A DNA stretch of 64,000 bases from Nodosilinea sp. E11 (GCF_032813545.1 NZ_CP136520.1:4024001-4088000), one strand, 5' to 3'; shown: positions 18,829 to 27,507, numbered from the stretch's first letter. Numbers and translations: made by a program. The notes: a model not told the origin generated them from the letters alone.

Positions 18829-20268
18829 ATGGCCCCTACGGCACCGCCTAAAGTGCAGCCCTCAGCAAAGTCCACGGCACTTTGGGCGGCTGCGATCGCC
18901 CAGCCCGCTGCCGAATTTGCCGCTACGCCGCTGGCGGTGTTAGCCGGGCAACTGCCCGTCGATCTGCGCGGCACCCTCTACCGCAATGGCCCGGCTCGGC
19001 TAGAGCGCGGTGGTACCCGAGTGGGGCACTGGTTTGATGGCGATGGGGCGGTGCTGCGGGTGCAGTTTGACGGCAACACTGCTGTAGCCAACTATCGCTA
19101 CGTGCGCTCCGCTGGGTTTGTGGACGAAGAAGACTCTGGACAGTGTCTCTATCGAGGCTATGGCACCCTGCCGCCCGTTTCTATCTGGCAGCGCTGGCAA
19201 ACTCAAATTAAGAATGTCGCCAATACCTCGGTGTTGGCCCTGCCTGATCGCCTGCTGGCGCTGTGGGAGGGCGGTCTGCCCCACCGGTTAGATCTAGAGA
19301 CTCTAGAAACTCTGGGGCTAGATGACCTAGGCGGGCTTAAGCCCAGCGACACGTTTACGGCTCACCCTAAGCGCCACCCGCGCACGGGCAAAATCTTCAG
19401 CTTTGGCACCATACCGGGGGGCAACGCTACCCTCCAGCTCTACCGCCTCAGCGCTGCCGGGGCCGTGGAGAAAACCAGCACTATTCCCCTCAGCGGCATT
19501 CCTCTACTGCACGACTTTGTGCTGGCCGATCGCTACCTGGTGTTTTGCGTGTCGCCTGTGCGCCTCAGCCCGCTGCCCGCTCTGTTTGGTCTGTCGAGCT
19601 TTAGCGATGCGCTCCAGTGGCAGCCTCAGCAGGGCACCCAGATCATTGTGGTCGATGCTGAGACGCTGGAGCCGATCGCCCTTGGCGATGCCGACCCCTG
19701 GTTCCAGTGGCACTTTGGCCACAGCTATCTCGATTTTGATGGCTCGGTGGTGTTCGACGTGGTGCGCTACCCCGACTTAGCTACCAACCAGTTTCTGAAA
19801 GAAGTGGCCTCTGGCCAGATCACCACTCCTGCCGATGCCCAGCTCTGGCAGTACCGCATTGACCCCAAAACTGCCAAAATTCTCGATCAGCAGTGTTTGA
19901 TCGACCGCCACTGCGAATTTCCCACGACGATTGGCCAAGACGAGACGGCGGTTACCTATCTCAACGTGCATCGCACCGAGCTAACGCCGGCGGGAGAGCT
20001 ATTTGGCGCGATCGCCCGTTTCGACCCCATAACTGGCCTCGCCGTCGCCGCTGCCGGCGAGGGCTGCTACCCCTCCGAACCGATTCCGGTTGCAAATCCC
20101 GCTAACCCTCAGCAGTCCTGGGTGCTCACCGTCGTCTACGACGGCCACCACCACCGTAGCGAGGTGTGGGTATACCAAGGTGAACAGCTAGAGGCCGGGC
20201 CGATCTGTCGGCTAGAGCTGCCAGAGGTGGTGCCGCCGAGTTTCCATGGCACCTGGGTAGCCGCTTAG
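18829..20268 (+). CDS. Carotenoid/apocarotenoid cleavage oxygenase
   Basis: A 479-residue member of the carotenoid oxygenase (RPE65/CCD/ACO) family, which uses a four-histidine Fe(II) centre to cleave apocarotenoids, for example to retinal-type products. Four ligand histidines can be placed at H179 (TAHPKRHP), H228 (LLHDFVLADRYLVF), H295 or H298 (WHFGHSYLDFDG) and H473 (SFHGTWVAA, at the C-terminus). The N-terminal LRGTLYRNGPARLERGG and GHWFDGDGAVLRV are classical. An upstream in-frame TTG exists at 18808, but the ATG at 18829 is preferred. The stop lies 3 bases from the end of the converging PBP gene. Confidence 0.92.
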   Translation: MAPTAPPKVQPSAKSTALWAAAIAQPAAEFAATPLAVLAGQLPVDLRGTLYRNGPARLERGGTRVGHWFDGDGAVLRVQFDGNTAVANYRYVRSAGFVDEEDSGQCLYRGYGTLPPVSIWQRWQTQIKNVANTSVLALPDRLLALWEGGLPHRLDLETLETLGLDDLGGLKPSDTFTAHPKRHPRTGKIFSFGTIPGGNATLQLYRLSAAGAVEKTSTIPLSGIPLLHDFVLADRYLVFCVSPVRLSPLPALFGLSSFSDALQWQPQQGTQIIVVDAETLEPIALGDADPWFQWHFGHSYLDFDGSVVFDVVRYPDLATNQFLKEVASGQITTPADAQLWQYRIDPKTAKILDQQCLIDRHCEFPTTIGQDETAVTYLNVHRTELTPAGELFGAIARFDPITGLAVAAAGEGCYPSEPIPVANPANPQQSWVLTVVYDGHHHRSEVWVYQGEQLEAGPICRLELPEVVPPSFHGTWVAA

Positions 20269-20271
20269 CGC

Positions 20272-22530
20272 CTACCGCACCACCTGGCGCATGTAGTTGC
20301 CCCACACGGCGGCGGCCTGACCGCTGCTGCCTCGGGTGGCACTGTTGTCGTCATTCCCGAGCCAAACGCCCGTAGTCAGGTTGCGGCCAGGCACATAGCC
20401 GATAAACCAAAGATCGCGGTTGTCGTCGGTGGTGCCGGTTTTACCCGCTTCGCCCAGGCCTAAAAAGGCGCTGCGGCCCGTGCCGCCCTGCACTACACCC
20501 TGGAGCAGACCATTCAACGTACTGGCAATACCAGGATCGATCGCCTGGCGATTGGCATCGCCCGCCTGGCCAAACTCGTAGATCACTCGGCAGGTGTTGA
20601 TATCGGCGGGGTCGGCGCAGTCGCTGCTGTCGAGCACCCGCAAAATGCCGTGGGGGCGGTTCCACACCCCGTTGTTGGCCACGGCGGCAAAGGACCCGGT
20701 GATCTCCAGGGGCGTGACCTCGCTTTGGCCCAGGGTGAGACCGGGGGAGGATACTAGCCGCGACTCGATGCCCATCCGCTGGGCCACATCGATCACGTTG
20801 CTCAGCCCGGCTTCCTGGGCAAGGCGTAGGGCCACCACGTTCTCAGAGCGGGCCATACCAGCGTACATATCGAGGGAGCCCGAGCCTGAGCGACAGCCCG
20901 CAAACCGCTGTCCGTTCCAGGTCATGGGGGTACAGGCGAAGGCCCGTCCGGGGGGAATGCCCTGCTCTAGGGCGGCTCCGAAGGCAAATAGCTTGAAGGT
21001 GGAGCCGGGCTGGCGCAGTGCTTGAGAGGCACGGTTAAACTGGCTTTCACCAAAGTTTACGCCGCCTACCAGAGCGCGAATTGCACCGCTGGTACTGTCG
21101 AGGGTAACGACGGCCCCCTGGGAGTAACCCAGCGTCGCACCCTGGGTGGCGACATCCTGGCTCAGGGCCGATTCAGCGGCACTTTGCAGATTGAGGTCGA
21201 TGCTGGTCTGTACGTAGAAGTTGCCTTCGCGGGCTAGAGAACTGCCGAGCACCTGGTCTAGTTCTTCAAAGACGTAGCTGTAGAAGTAGGGGGCACGGGT
21301 GCTCTGGAGCTGCCGGGTGGCGTCGGGGCTGATCTCAATGCGCGATCGCCGCGCCCGCCGCGCTTCTTCCTGGGTGACCATGCCCAGGCTGACCATGCGA
21401 TCGAGGACGCGATCGCGGTAGGACACTGCGGCATCGTAGTTTTGTACCGGGTTAAAGGCGTTGGGGCCGGGCAAAATGCCCACCAGCGTCGCCGCTTCCG
21501 AGAGGGTGAGGTCGCGGGCGGGCTTAGCAAAGTAAAACTGGGCCGCATCCTCAAAGCCGTAGAGGTTTTCGCCCAGGTAGACCCGGTTGAGATAGGTGAG
21601 CAGCAGGTGGTTTTTACTGTAGAACGTCTCTAGCTTGAGGGCCGTAATGGCCTCACGCACCTTGCGGCTGGCCGAGTCGTCGGTGCCGGTGTACTCGCGA
21701 TAGACGCTGCGGGCCAGCTGCTGGGTAATGGTGCTGCCCCCCTGGCGAATGGTGCCCCCTTGCAGGTTAATCAGCGAGGCTCGCAAAATACCGATGGGGT
21801 CAACCCCCAGGTGCCAGTAGTAGCGGGTGTCTTCTGAGGCAATTAGGGCATTGGGCAGGTAGGGCGAAAAGTCGCTCATGCGTCGCAGCTCTTGGTGCGA
21901 CTGGCTGCGCTGTTCGCGCAGCGGAATGGTAGCGCCATTTTCTTCGCCAAAAACGACCACTGGCCCCTGCACAGAGTCGGGCAGAGGCCGCATCGGAATT
22001 TTGGGCCATTCTACGCCCACAATCCACGCGCCTACGGCCAGAGATAACCCGGTAAACCCGTAGAGGGTGTAGCGGGCGGTTTTGACGTACCAGGGGGGCG
22101 GCTCGTTAAAGCGTAGGGTAACGGCATCTTCCAGCTCGGGGGGGCCAAGGGTGTAAACGTCGCCGTGATTCATCACCGCTTGGGTAAGCCGCTTTTTGCC
22201 CCGGTAAATGCCGTTGGTCGAGTTGCGATCCTTCATGACGAAGGGCTGGCTGGGGCGGTGGGTATCGCGGGTGAGGGTGGCGTGCACCTGGCTGACGATG
22301 GGGCTGGGGGCCACAATGTCGCACTGGGACGTGCTGCGCCCCATAATATAGTGTTCGCCCAGCAGCGGGTATGTGGTGGGCTTGCCGTTGACGGTTACCT
22401 CAAGCTCGGCAGCGCGGGCACCGGGCTTGACGGCCAGCTTGCCAAAGTCGACCTTGGCTTGCACGGCATGAAGCGCCTGGGTAACGGTTTTGAGCAGGGT
22501 GCGAGGCTGGGGAGGGTTTGGGGGCGTCAT
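20272..22530 (-). CDS. Class A penicillin-binding protein with FHA domain
   Basis: A 752-residue bifunctional peptidoglycan synthase with an N-terminal forkhead-associated domain. The FHA region (about 45-135) shows YIMGRSTSQCDIV and MKDRNSTNGIYRGKKRL, the phosphothreonine-binding signature. A transmembrane helix at about 155-175 follows. The GT51 transglycosylase has ASEDTRYYWHLGVDPIGILRA and QGGSTITQQLARSVYRE. The transpeptidase has the serine motif STFK, ARSENVVALRLA and KTGTTDDNRD. FHA fusion ties wall synthesis to Ser/Thr phosphorylation. The ATG at 22530 (MTPPNPPQPRTLL) is preferred to an upstream start at 22551. Confidence 0.93.
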   Translation of the reverse strand: MTPPNPPQPRTLLKTVTQALHAVQAKVDFGKLAVKPGARAAELEVTVNGKPTTYPLLGEHYIMGRSTSQCDIVAPSPIVSQVHATLTRDTHRPSQPFVMKDRNSTNGIYRGKKRLTQAVMNHGDVYTLGPPELEDAVTLRFNEPPPWYVKTARYTLYGFTGLSLAVGAWIVGVEWPKIPMRPLPDSVQGPVVVFGEENGATIPLREQRSQSHQELRRMSDFSPYLPNALIASEDTRYYWHLGVDPIGILRASLINLQGGTIRQGGSTITQQLARSVYREYTGTDDSASRKVREAITALKLETFYSKNHLLLTYLNRVYLGENLYGFEDAAQFYFAKPARDLTLSEAATLVGILPGPNAFNPVQNYDAAVSYRDRVLDRMVSLGMVTQEEARRARRSRIEISPDATRQLQSTRAPYFYSYVFEELDQVLGSSLAREGNFYVQTSIDLNLQSAAESALSQDVATQGATLGYSQGAVVTLDSTSGAIRALVGGVNFGESQFNRASQALRQPGSTFKLFAFGAALEQGIPPGRAFACTPMTWNGQRFAGCRSGSGSLDMYAGMARSENVVALRLAQEAGLSNVIDVAQRMGIESRLVSSPGLTLGQSEVTPLEITGSFAAVANNGVWNRPHGILRVLDSSDCADPADINTCRVIYEFGQAGDANRQAIDPGIASTLNGLLQGVVQGGTGRSAFLGLGEAGKTGTTDDNRDLWFIGYVPGRNLTTGVWLGNDDNSATRGSSGQAAAVWGNYMRQVVR

Positions 22531-22655
22531 AGCTAACAGTAGTAGGCCCAACCGAAATACTGCCTTATTGTAGTCATAAGCTCTGCGATCGCTATGGTAA
22601 GTAGACCACTTTTTAAAGATGACTCGGGCTCGGGGGCAGAAATAGAGGAGCTTGG

Positions 22656-22735
22656 TGGCGGGTTTTGGGTTTCAGGTTTCGAGTTTCGGCATCCCCTCCT
22701 AGTATGGGCGGGGTTGGGTTATCTGGTTTTTGGGT
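22656..22735. repeat. G/T-rich tract related to the one at 2699
   Basis: GGGTTTTGGGTTTCAGGTTT, then CGAGTTTCGG and, after an interruption, GGTTTTTGGGTTTGC. It lies in the 279-base spacer between the starts or ends of the PBP gene and the CMD-like gene. It has the same GGGTTT(N) unit as 2699-2768. No gene is seen in this spacer. Confidence 0.6.
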
Positions 22736-22809
22736 TTGCTTGGTCAGGGAATGGCCGGTTGTACCGCTTGGAGAGGGCTGGTGCATCGTCCTGGCTGCGT
22801 CACCGCTGC

Positions 22810-23211
22810 CTAGGGCTGTTCTGGGGTAGTGAGTGGTGCATCTAACTCTGCAAACAGGTCTTTGGCTACCAATAGAGCATTGACAGCGGCGGGGAAGCCC
22901 GCATACACCGCCATCTGCATAATCACTTCAATAATTTCTTCGCGGGTGCAGCCCACATTGAGGCTGGCCTGAAGGTGGGCCTTGAGCGTGGTAGGGGCGT
23001 TGCCGAGGGTGACCAGAGATGCGATCGTGGCGATCTGCCGCTCTTTGGGCGATAGCCCTTCGCGAGAGCAGATATCGCCGTAGGGAAACTCAATAATCAA
23101 GCGGGCAAAATCGGGGGCAATATCCTCCAGCGATTCCATAATGCCTGCGCCAATGGAACCATGAAGTCTAGCCAGGGCTGCCTGCCCACGGGTATAGCGA
23201 GTTGAATCCAT
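22810..23211 (-). CDS. Carboxymuconolactone decarboxylase family protein
   Basis: A 133-residue CMD/AhpD-fold protein. The helical core contains LIIEFPYGDICSREGLSPKERQ, ATIASLVTLGNAPTTLKAHL, and VGCTREEIIEVIMQMAVYAGFPAAVNAL. The last of these is the conserved CMD block with one cysteine and the histidine of KAHLQ. The protein lacks the CxxC of AhpD, so it is closer to the gamma-carboxymuconolactone decarboxylase-like group, many of which have unknown substrates. The frame can be opened at a TTG at 23232, but the ATG at 23211 is the better start. No aromatic degradation genes are nearby. Confidence 0.85.
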   Translation of the reverse strand: MDSTRYTRGQAALARLHGSIGAGIMESLEDIAPDFARLIIEFPYGDICSREGLSPKERQIATIASLVTLGNAPTTLKAHLQASLNVGCTREEIIEVIMQMAVYAGFPAAVNALLVAKDLFAELDAPLTTPEQP

Positions 23212-23472
23212 TGGGAATCGGTTGATGGTCAATAGCGGTAATTGTATAAAAGCGTAAGCAACCCCTGCTAAAACCCCTGCTAACTCAAGGGGTTGATTTG
23301 GCCCTGAGATGCTCTGGGCGAATATCTAAAGGCCAGAGCCTTTAGGGGCAACTATACCAGCCTCACCAGCTATAGCGTCCTGTATGAATTAAGGCAGATT
23401 GGCTAAGCACCCCATAGACCTTAAACGAGCGTCTGCCATTGGTTTGGGCCTAAGTCGGTGGTTGCAATTAAA

Positions 23473-23547
23473 CGTAGGATGGGGCAAAGGGCCATACCCG
23501 TGCCCATCGCTTTGATGATGGGCACGCGATGCTTTGCCCATCCTACG
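23473..23547. repeat. Interrupted palindrome with GTAGGATGGG ends
   Basis: Left arm CGTAGGATGGGGCAAAG and right arm CTTTGCCCATCCTACG are almost perfect inverted repeats. Inside is a second nested pair, CGTGCCCATC and GATGGGCACG. AATTAAA-type bases flank both sides. The RNA or DNA would form a long cruciform or hairpin. The 624-base spacer 23212-23835 contains this element, the next one, and no gene that I can support. Confidence 0.85.
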
Positions 23548-23630
23548 AGGGTTTTATATTTAATTGAGCCTTCCTACTTAAAGTAACTCAGCTCCTACCA
23601 AACCCGAGTCAGACAACCCCGATTCGAACC

Positions 23631-23672
23631 CGATTTGCACGGAGCATTGCACTGCAATGCCCCTACAAATCG
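23631..23672. repeat. Palindrome sharing its core with 63541
   Basis: Outer arms CGATTTG and CAAATCG enclose GCATTGCA C TGCAATGC, and the right side reads GCCCCTACAAATC. The same right half occurs at 63557-63575, where the left arm is intact (TGTAGGGGCATTGCA). This copy has a degenerate left arm. It also lies near a GGTATACCGATAGGATTTGGTATCA-like segment (23675-23699) whose TACCAAATCC part recurs at 26368. Confidence 0.7.
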
Positions 23673-23835
23673 GTGGTATACCGATAGGATTTGGTATCAC
23701 ATGTCTAGCAAGGATCCCCCCAAGGGGAAATCCGTGGCCAAAAGTCCTGTGATATTCTCAGGAGAACAGTAGTCAGGAAAACAGGGGTGCAGTCGCGCCA
23801 ATAGCCTGAGTTTTAGTCTTTAGAATTTGAACCCT

Positions 23836-24741
23836 ATGGCGATATCTCGACGGTGGTTTAACCAGGCTTGCTTGGGGGTAGCGGCAGCTTTGCTCGCAGC
23901 GGCCTGTGGCGGCGGCAGCGGCGATGATGTAATCAGCGTCGGTTCTAAAGACTTTACCGAGCAGCTGATCATTGGCGAAATGTATGCCCTGGTGCTCGAA
24001 GAGAACGGCTTTACCGTCGAGCGCAAGCTTAACCTGGGCGGCACCCCGGTGGCCCAGGCGGCGATCGAGAGCGGCGATATTGACCTCTACCCCGAGTACA
24101 CCGGCACCGCCCTGTTGACGGTGCTCAACTTGCCCGCCAGTAGCGACCAGCAGGCCGTCTTCGATACTGTTCAGCAGGCCTATCAAGCACAGTTTAACCT
24201 GGTGTGGCTCGACCCCTCGCCAATGAATAACACCCAGGCCCTGGCGATGACTGAGGAGCGCGCCGATGCGCTGAATATTCGCACTATTTCTGACTTTGCG
24301 GCCCAGGCCAGCAGCCTAACCTTGATTGGTCCTCCCGAGTTTGAGGTGCGTGAAGATGGCCTGCCGGGGTTGAAATCGGCCTATGGCGATTTTTCTTTGG
24401 CCGACTATAAAGCAGTGGATGCGGGCCTGCGCTACCGGGGCCTGGTAGATGGCGAGGCCGATGTCGCCGTTGCCTTTGGCACCGATGGCGAAATCAATGC
24501 CTTTAACCTGGTGGTGCTCGAAGATGACGAGGGGTTGTTTCCGCCCTACCAGGTGGCCCCGGTGGTCAGGCAGACGACGCTGGAGGCAAACCCCGGCATT
24601 GCCGATGCCCTAAATCAGGTATCGCCCCTGCTCAACGATGACGTTATGCGTCAGCTCAACTACGAGGTCAGCGGCAACCAGCGCGAACCGGCGGACGTGG
24701 CGCGAGAATTTTTGGTGAATGCGGGCCTGGTGACAGACTAG
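23836..24741 (+). CDS. OpuC/ProX-type osmoprotectant binding lipoprotein
   Basis: A 301-residue substrate-binding component for quaternary ammonium osmolytes (glycine betaine, choline or similar). The N-terminus MAISRRWFNQACLGVAAALL ends in the lipobox LAAAC-G; the SRRWF segment resembles a Tat signal, so export may be by Tat followed by lipidation. The mature part starts ISVGSKDFTEQLIIGEMYAL and has GGTPVAQAAIESGDIDLYPEYTGTA, both typical of the OpuAC/ProX fold. A TTG nine bases upstream is in frame, but the ATG at 23836 is preferred. The ATPase gene follows after 32 bases. Confidence 0.92.
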   Translation: MAISRRWFNQACLGVAAALLAAACGGGSGDDVISVGSKDFTEQLIIGEMYALVLEENGFTVERKLNLGGTPVAQAAIESGDIDLYPEYTGTALLTVLNLPASSDQQAVFDTVQQAYQAQFNLVWLDPSPMNNTQALAMTEERADALNIRTISDFAAQASSLTLIGPPEFEVREDGLPGLKSAYGDFSLADYKAVDAGLRYRGLVDGEADVAVAFGTDGEINAFNLVVLEDDEGLFPPYQVAPVVRQTTLEANPGIADALNQVSPLLNDDVMRQLNYEVSGNQREPADVAREFLVNAGLVTD

Positions 24742-24773
24742 CCCACGGCGAGTAGCCCCTTGACGAGAAACCT

Positions 24774-25739
24774 ATGAGCGCCATTCAGTTTGATGATGTT
24801 TCGCTACGATTTGCCGGGGGGGCGCGTCCGGCGGTCAATCGGGTGACCTGCCAGATCAATTCTGGCGAAATTGTGGTGATTTTGGGGCCGTCGGGCTGCG
24901 GCAAAACCACTCTGCTGAAGATGGTCAACCGCCTCTACGAACCCACCGGGGGTAATATTTTTCTCGATGGGGCCAATATTCGCAAGCTCAAGGCGACCAA
25001 ACTGCGGCAGCAGATTGGCTATGTGATTCAGCAGTCGGGCCTGTTTCCCCACATGACGGTGGCCGACAATGTGGCGGTGGTGCCCAAGCTGCTGGGCTGG
25101 GCCAAACCCCAAATTCAGGCCCGCATTGATGAGCTGCTGGAACTGGTGAAGCTGCCGCCGGGAGAATTTCGCGATCGCTACCCCGCCCAGCTTTCCGGTG
25201 GTCAGCAGCAGCGGGTGGGCATTGCTCGGGCGCTGGCGGGCAACCCCGGCATTATGCTGATGGATGAGCCCTTTGGGGCGATCGACGCGATCACCCGCGC
25301 TGCCCTGCAAGACGAGATTTTGCGCCTTCAGGGCCAGCTCAAAAAAACGATTCTGTTTGTCTCCCACGATGTAGAAGAGGCCCTGCGCCTGGCCGATCGC
25401 ATCCTGATCATGCGCCTGGGGGAGGTGGTGCAGTTTGACACCCCCTTTAATCTGCTCACCCAGCCCGTCGATGAGTTTGTCTACACCCTGCTGGGGGCCG
25501 ACGACATGGTGCGCCAGCTGGGCCTGCTGCGGGTGGGTGCGGCGATGATGGCCCTGCCGCCCAACTACAGCAACGGCCACAACCCGACGCTTTCTCATTT
25601 AGACAGCCTGCGCGATGCGCTGTCACTGATTCTCAAGACCGGGGCTCCGGCGCTGACGGTGCTAGCAGAAGGCAACCCGGTGGGCCTGCTCACCCTTGAC
25701 CACATTCGCGAGTCGGCGGTAGCGGGGAACGGGCGATGA
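24774..25739 (+). CDS. Osmoprotectant ABC transporter ATPase
   Basis: A 321-residue ATP-binding subunit of the OpuC/ProV class. It has Walker A GPSGCGKTT, Q-loop IGYVIQQSGLFPHMTVADNV, signature LSGGQQQRVGIARAL, Walker B IMLMDEPFGAID and switch histidine VSHDVEEALRLADRI. After about residue 250 it carries a C-terminal extension with one degenerate CBS-like repeat (SLRDALSLILKTGAPALTVL and GLLTLDHI). CBS modules act as osmotic or ionic sensors in this class. The stop overlaps the start of the permease by 4 bases (ATGA). Confidence 0.93.
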   Translation: MSAIQFDDVSLRFAGGARPAVNRVTCQINSGEIVVILGPSGCGKTTLLKMVNRLYEPTGGNIFLDGANIRKLKATKLRQQIGYVIQQSGLFPHMTVADNVAVVPKLLGWAKPQIQARIDELLELVKLPPGEFRDRYPAQLSGGQQQRVGIARALAGNPGIMLMDEPFGAIDAITRAALQDEILRLQGQLKKTILFVSHDVEEALRLADRILIMRLGEVVQFDTPFNLLTQPVDEFVYTLLGADDMVRQLGLLRVGAAMMALPPNYSNGHNPTLSHLDSLRDALSLILKTGAPALTVLAEGNPVGLLTLDHIRESAVAGNGR

Positions 25740-26368
25740 GCTATCTGATTAGCCAGCCAGGGGAGGTGCTGACGCTGCTGCTGCAACACCTGCGGATGAC
25801 GGGCATTTCGCTGGGGATTGCGATCGCCCTGGCTGTTCCCCTGGCGCTGCTGGTCTCGCGGCTGCGCTGGCTCTCGGTGCCGGTGCTGGGCAGTCTAGGG
25901 GTGCTTTACACTATCCCCAGTCTGGCGCTGATTATCTTTTTAGTGCCGCTGTTTGGCCTTAACGCTACCTCGGTGATTGTGGCGATGGTGCTCTACACCC
26001 AGGTGATTTTGGTGCGCAACCTGACGGTGGGGCTGGCGGGCATCAACCCCGCTGTGCTAGAGGCGGCGCGGGGCATGGGCATGAGCGTGGCCCAGCGGTG
26101 GTGGCGGGTGCAGGTGCCCCTGGTGCTGCCGGTGTTTTTGGCAGGGGTGAGAATTGCGGCGATTGTGGCGATCGCGATCGCCACCATTGGGGCGAAGTTC
26201 AACGCTGGCGGGCTGGGTAAACTGCTGTTCGACGGTATTCAAACCAACCGCTACGACAAGATCGTGGCTGGGTCGATTGCGGTGGCGGTTCTAGCGTTTG
26301 TGATAAATGGCCTGCTGCTAGCGCTGGAGCACTACGCTCAACCCCAGCGGCGACTGAAACATGAGTAA
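25736..26368 (+). CDS. Osmoprotectant ABC transporter permease (first)
   Basis: A 210-residue inner-membrane permease with five to six hydrophobic helices. The coupling (EAA) loop reads LEAARGMGMSVAQRWWRVQVPL. It is translationally coupled to the ATPase by the ATGA overlap. OpuC-type importers use two similar permeases; the second is found at 27508-28161 on the opposite strand, beyond an inserted AT-rich gene. Confidence 0.92.
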   Translation: MSYLISQPGEVLTLLLQHLRMTGISLGIAIALAVPLALLVSRLRWLSVPVLGSLGVLYTIPSLALIIFLVPLFGLNATSVIVAMVLYTQVILVRNLTVGLAGINPAVLEAARGMGMSVAQRWWRVQVPLVLPVFLAGVRIAAIVAIAIATIGAKFNAGGLGKLLFDGIQTNRYDKIVAGSIAVAVLAFVINGLLLALEHYAQPQRRLKHE

Positions 26369-26402
26369 TACCAAATCCTGCATGGCTATCTCCGGTTCAG
26401 CT

Positions 26403-26421
26403 GGGCGCATGCCATGCGCCC
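26403..26421. repeat. Short palindrome GGGCGCATG-C-CATGCGCCC
   Basis: A perfect 9-base-pair inverted repeat in the spacer after the first permease, with CCTACGGG on its right. It belongs to the GTAGGGGC...GCCCCTAC group seen elsewhere. It is flanked by TACCAAATCC and GATTCGGTAT-like bases. Confidence 0.6.
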
Positions 26422-26546
26422 CTACGGGTTGGTCGTTTGGGAATCGGGGATATGGGATTCGGATTCGGTATAAGACAGCAGTTACGGCTTGCGACGTCAC
26501 TGTCCGTATAATTCACTCTGGGAGGGCAGTTATGAGGAAACTGTCG

Positions 26547-26566
26547 GCATAATTAAGTTGTTATGC
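26547..26566 (+). other. Left boundary of a putative gene cassette
   Basis: GCATAAT at 26547-26553 and GTTGTTATGC at 26557-26566. The last seven bases, GTTATGC at 26560-26566, resemble an integron core site (consensus GTTRRRY; GTT kept, one position different). They match the GTTATAC core at 27374-27380 that ends the attC-like structure on the other side of the AT-rich gene. If recombination occurred between G and TT, the inserted unit runs from about 26561 to 27374. Confidence 0.5.
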
Positions 26567-26609
26567 GGCTTGTTTTTTATCAAAGGAGATGTCTTGAGGT
26601 TATTTGTAA

Positions 26610-27284
26610 ATGAGACTTGAAGAAGTTGTTCCTTGGGGTAGAACACTAGAAGAATACAAGTCGATGTTTAGTCTGTCAGAAACAGATTTAAACGCAAAAA
26701 TTCTTGGATGCGGTGATGGCCCAGCTAGCTTCAATGCTGAAATGACTGAGCTAGGACATTCTGTTGTATCTATTGATCCGGTTTATCAATTTTCTGCCGA
26801 ACAAATTGAGCAGCGTGTTCGAGCTACTTACGAGTCGATCATTTCGCAGGTAAAGAAAAATCCTAGTAAATATATATGGAAGGACTTCCAAGATGCTGAT
26901 GAACTTGGCAAGGCGCGTCTCAACACAATGGAGAAGTTTCTATTAGACTATGAAGCTGGGCAAAAAGCAGGACGGTATTTAAATCAGTCTTTGCCAAGAC
27001 TAGAATTTGTTGATGACCAATTTGAGTTATGCGTATGCTCTCATTTACTCTTCTTGTATTCAGAACAGTTATCGCTTGATTTTCATATTGCTTCGGTTCA
27101 TGAACTTCTGCGAATTGCCCCCGAGGTGAGGATTTTCCCCTTGCTCAAGCTTGATGGTAAGCCATCTTTTTATCTTGACTTTATTTTGGAGGATTTATCA
27201 AATAAAGGTTACAGAGCACAAGTTCAATCTGTTGCTTACGAGTTTCAAAAGGGCGGGAATAAAATGTTGAGAATCAGTCGGTAA
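26610..27284 (+). CDS. SAM-dependent methyltransferase-like protein (cassette gene)
   Basis: A 224-residue protein. The N-terminal third has a Rossmann-type glycine motif ILGCGDGPASFNAEM (about residues 31-45) followed by an acidic turn, VVSIDPVYQF, the usual SAM-binding layout. A helical middle (about 60-125) and FVDDQFELCVCSHLLFLYS match motifs IV-V of class I methyltransferases. The C-terminus ends GGNKMLRISR. The substrate is unknown. The gene is much more AT-rich than its neighbours and uses AT-ending codons. It is flanked by attC-like sequences and separates the two permeases of the osmolyte importer, so recent acquisition is likely. Confidence 0.75.
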   Translation: MRLEEVVPWGRTLEEYKSMFSLSETDLNAKILGCGDGPASFNAEMTELGHSVVSIDPVYQFSAEQIEQRVRATYESIISQVKKNPSKYIWKDFQDADELGKARLNTMEKFLLDYEAGQKAGRYLNQSLPRLEFVDDQFELCVCSHLLFLYSEQLSLDFHIASVHELLRIAPEVRIFPLLKLDGKPSFYLDFILEDLSNKGYRAQVQSVAYEFQKGGNKMLRISR

Positions 27285-27293
27285 GCGATCGCC

Positions 27294-27380
27294 GCATAAC
27301 AACTCTCTTGCAACGGACGGTCGGAAATCACTGGTGGTGGTGCAAAATTTTCTAACCGCTGCTGAAGGAGAGCGTTATAC
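27294..27380 (+). other. attC-like recombination site
   Basis: Left boxes GCATAAC (27294-27300) plus CTCTC (27303-27307) pair with right boxes GAGAG (about 27368-27372) plus GTTATAC (27374-27380). The arms are interrupted by a 1-2 base spacer, exactly the R''-L''/L'-R' organisation of integron attC sites. The phrase AACTCTCTTGCAACGGACGG inside is common in solitary cassette-like repeats. It starts 10 bases after the methyltransferase stop codon, the normal position of attC behind a cassette gene. No integrase is in the window. Confidence 0.6.
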
Positions 27381-27507
27381 AGAAATTCTATTAACACTGA
27401 TAGCTAGATTGGTGATGCATTCACTGCGTGTCTGGTTGTGTGCCTGTATAAAATCATCTAGGCAGAACTCACCTATGACGACTGAAGCCAGAATGCTGAG
27501 CTAACCC

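Noticed and set aside
18390-18974. Minus-strand 194-codon frame with Pro/His/Thr repeats
   Set aside because: It is created by the tandem ATGGGTGG tract and overlaps the ggt end and the start of the carotenoid oxygenase gene.
27294-27380. A full integron platform
   Set aside because: Only one cassette-like unit and no integrase or attI is visible; the claim is limited to an attC-like site and a cassette.
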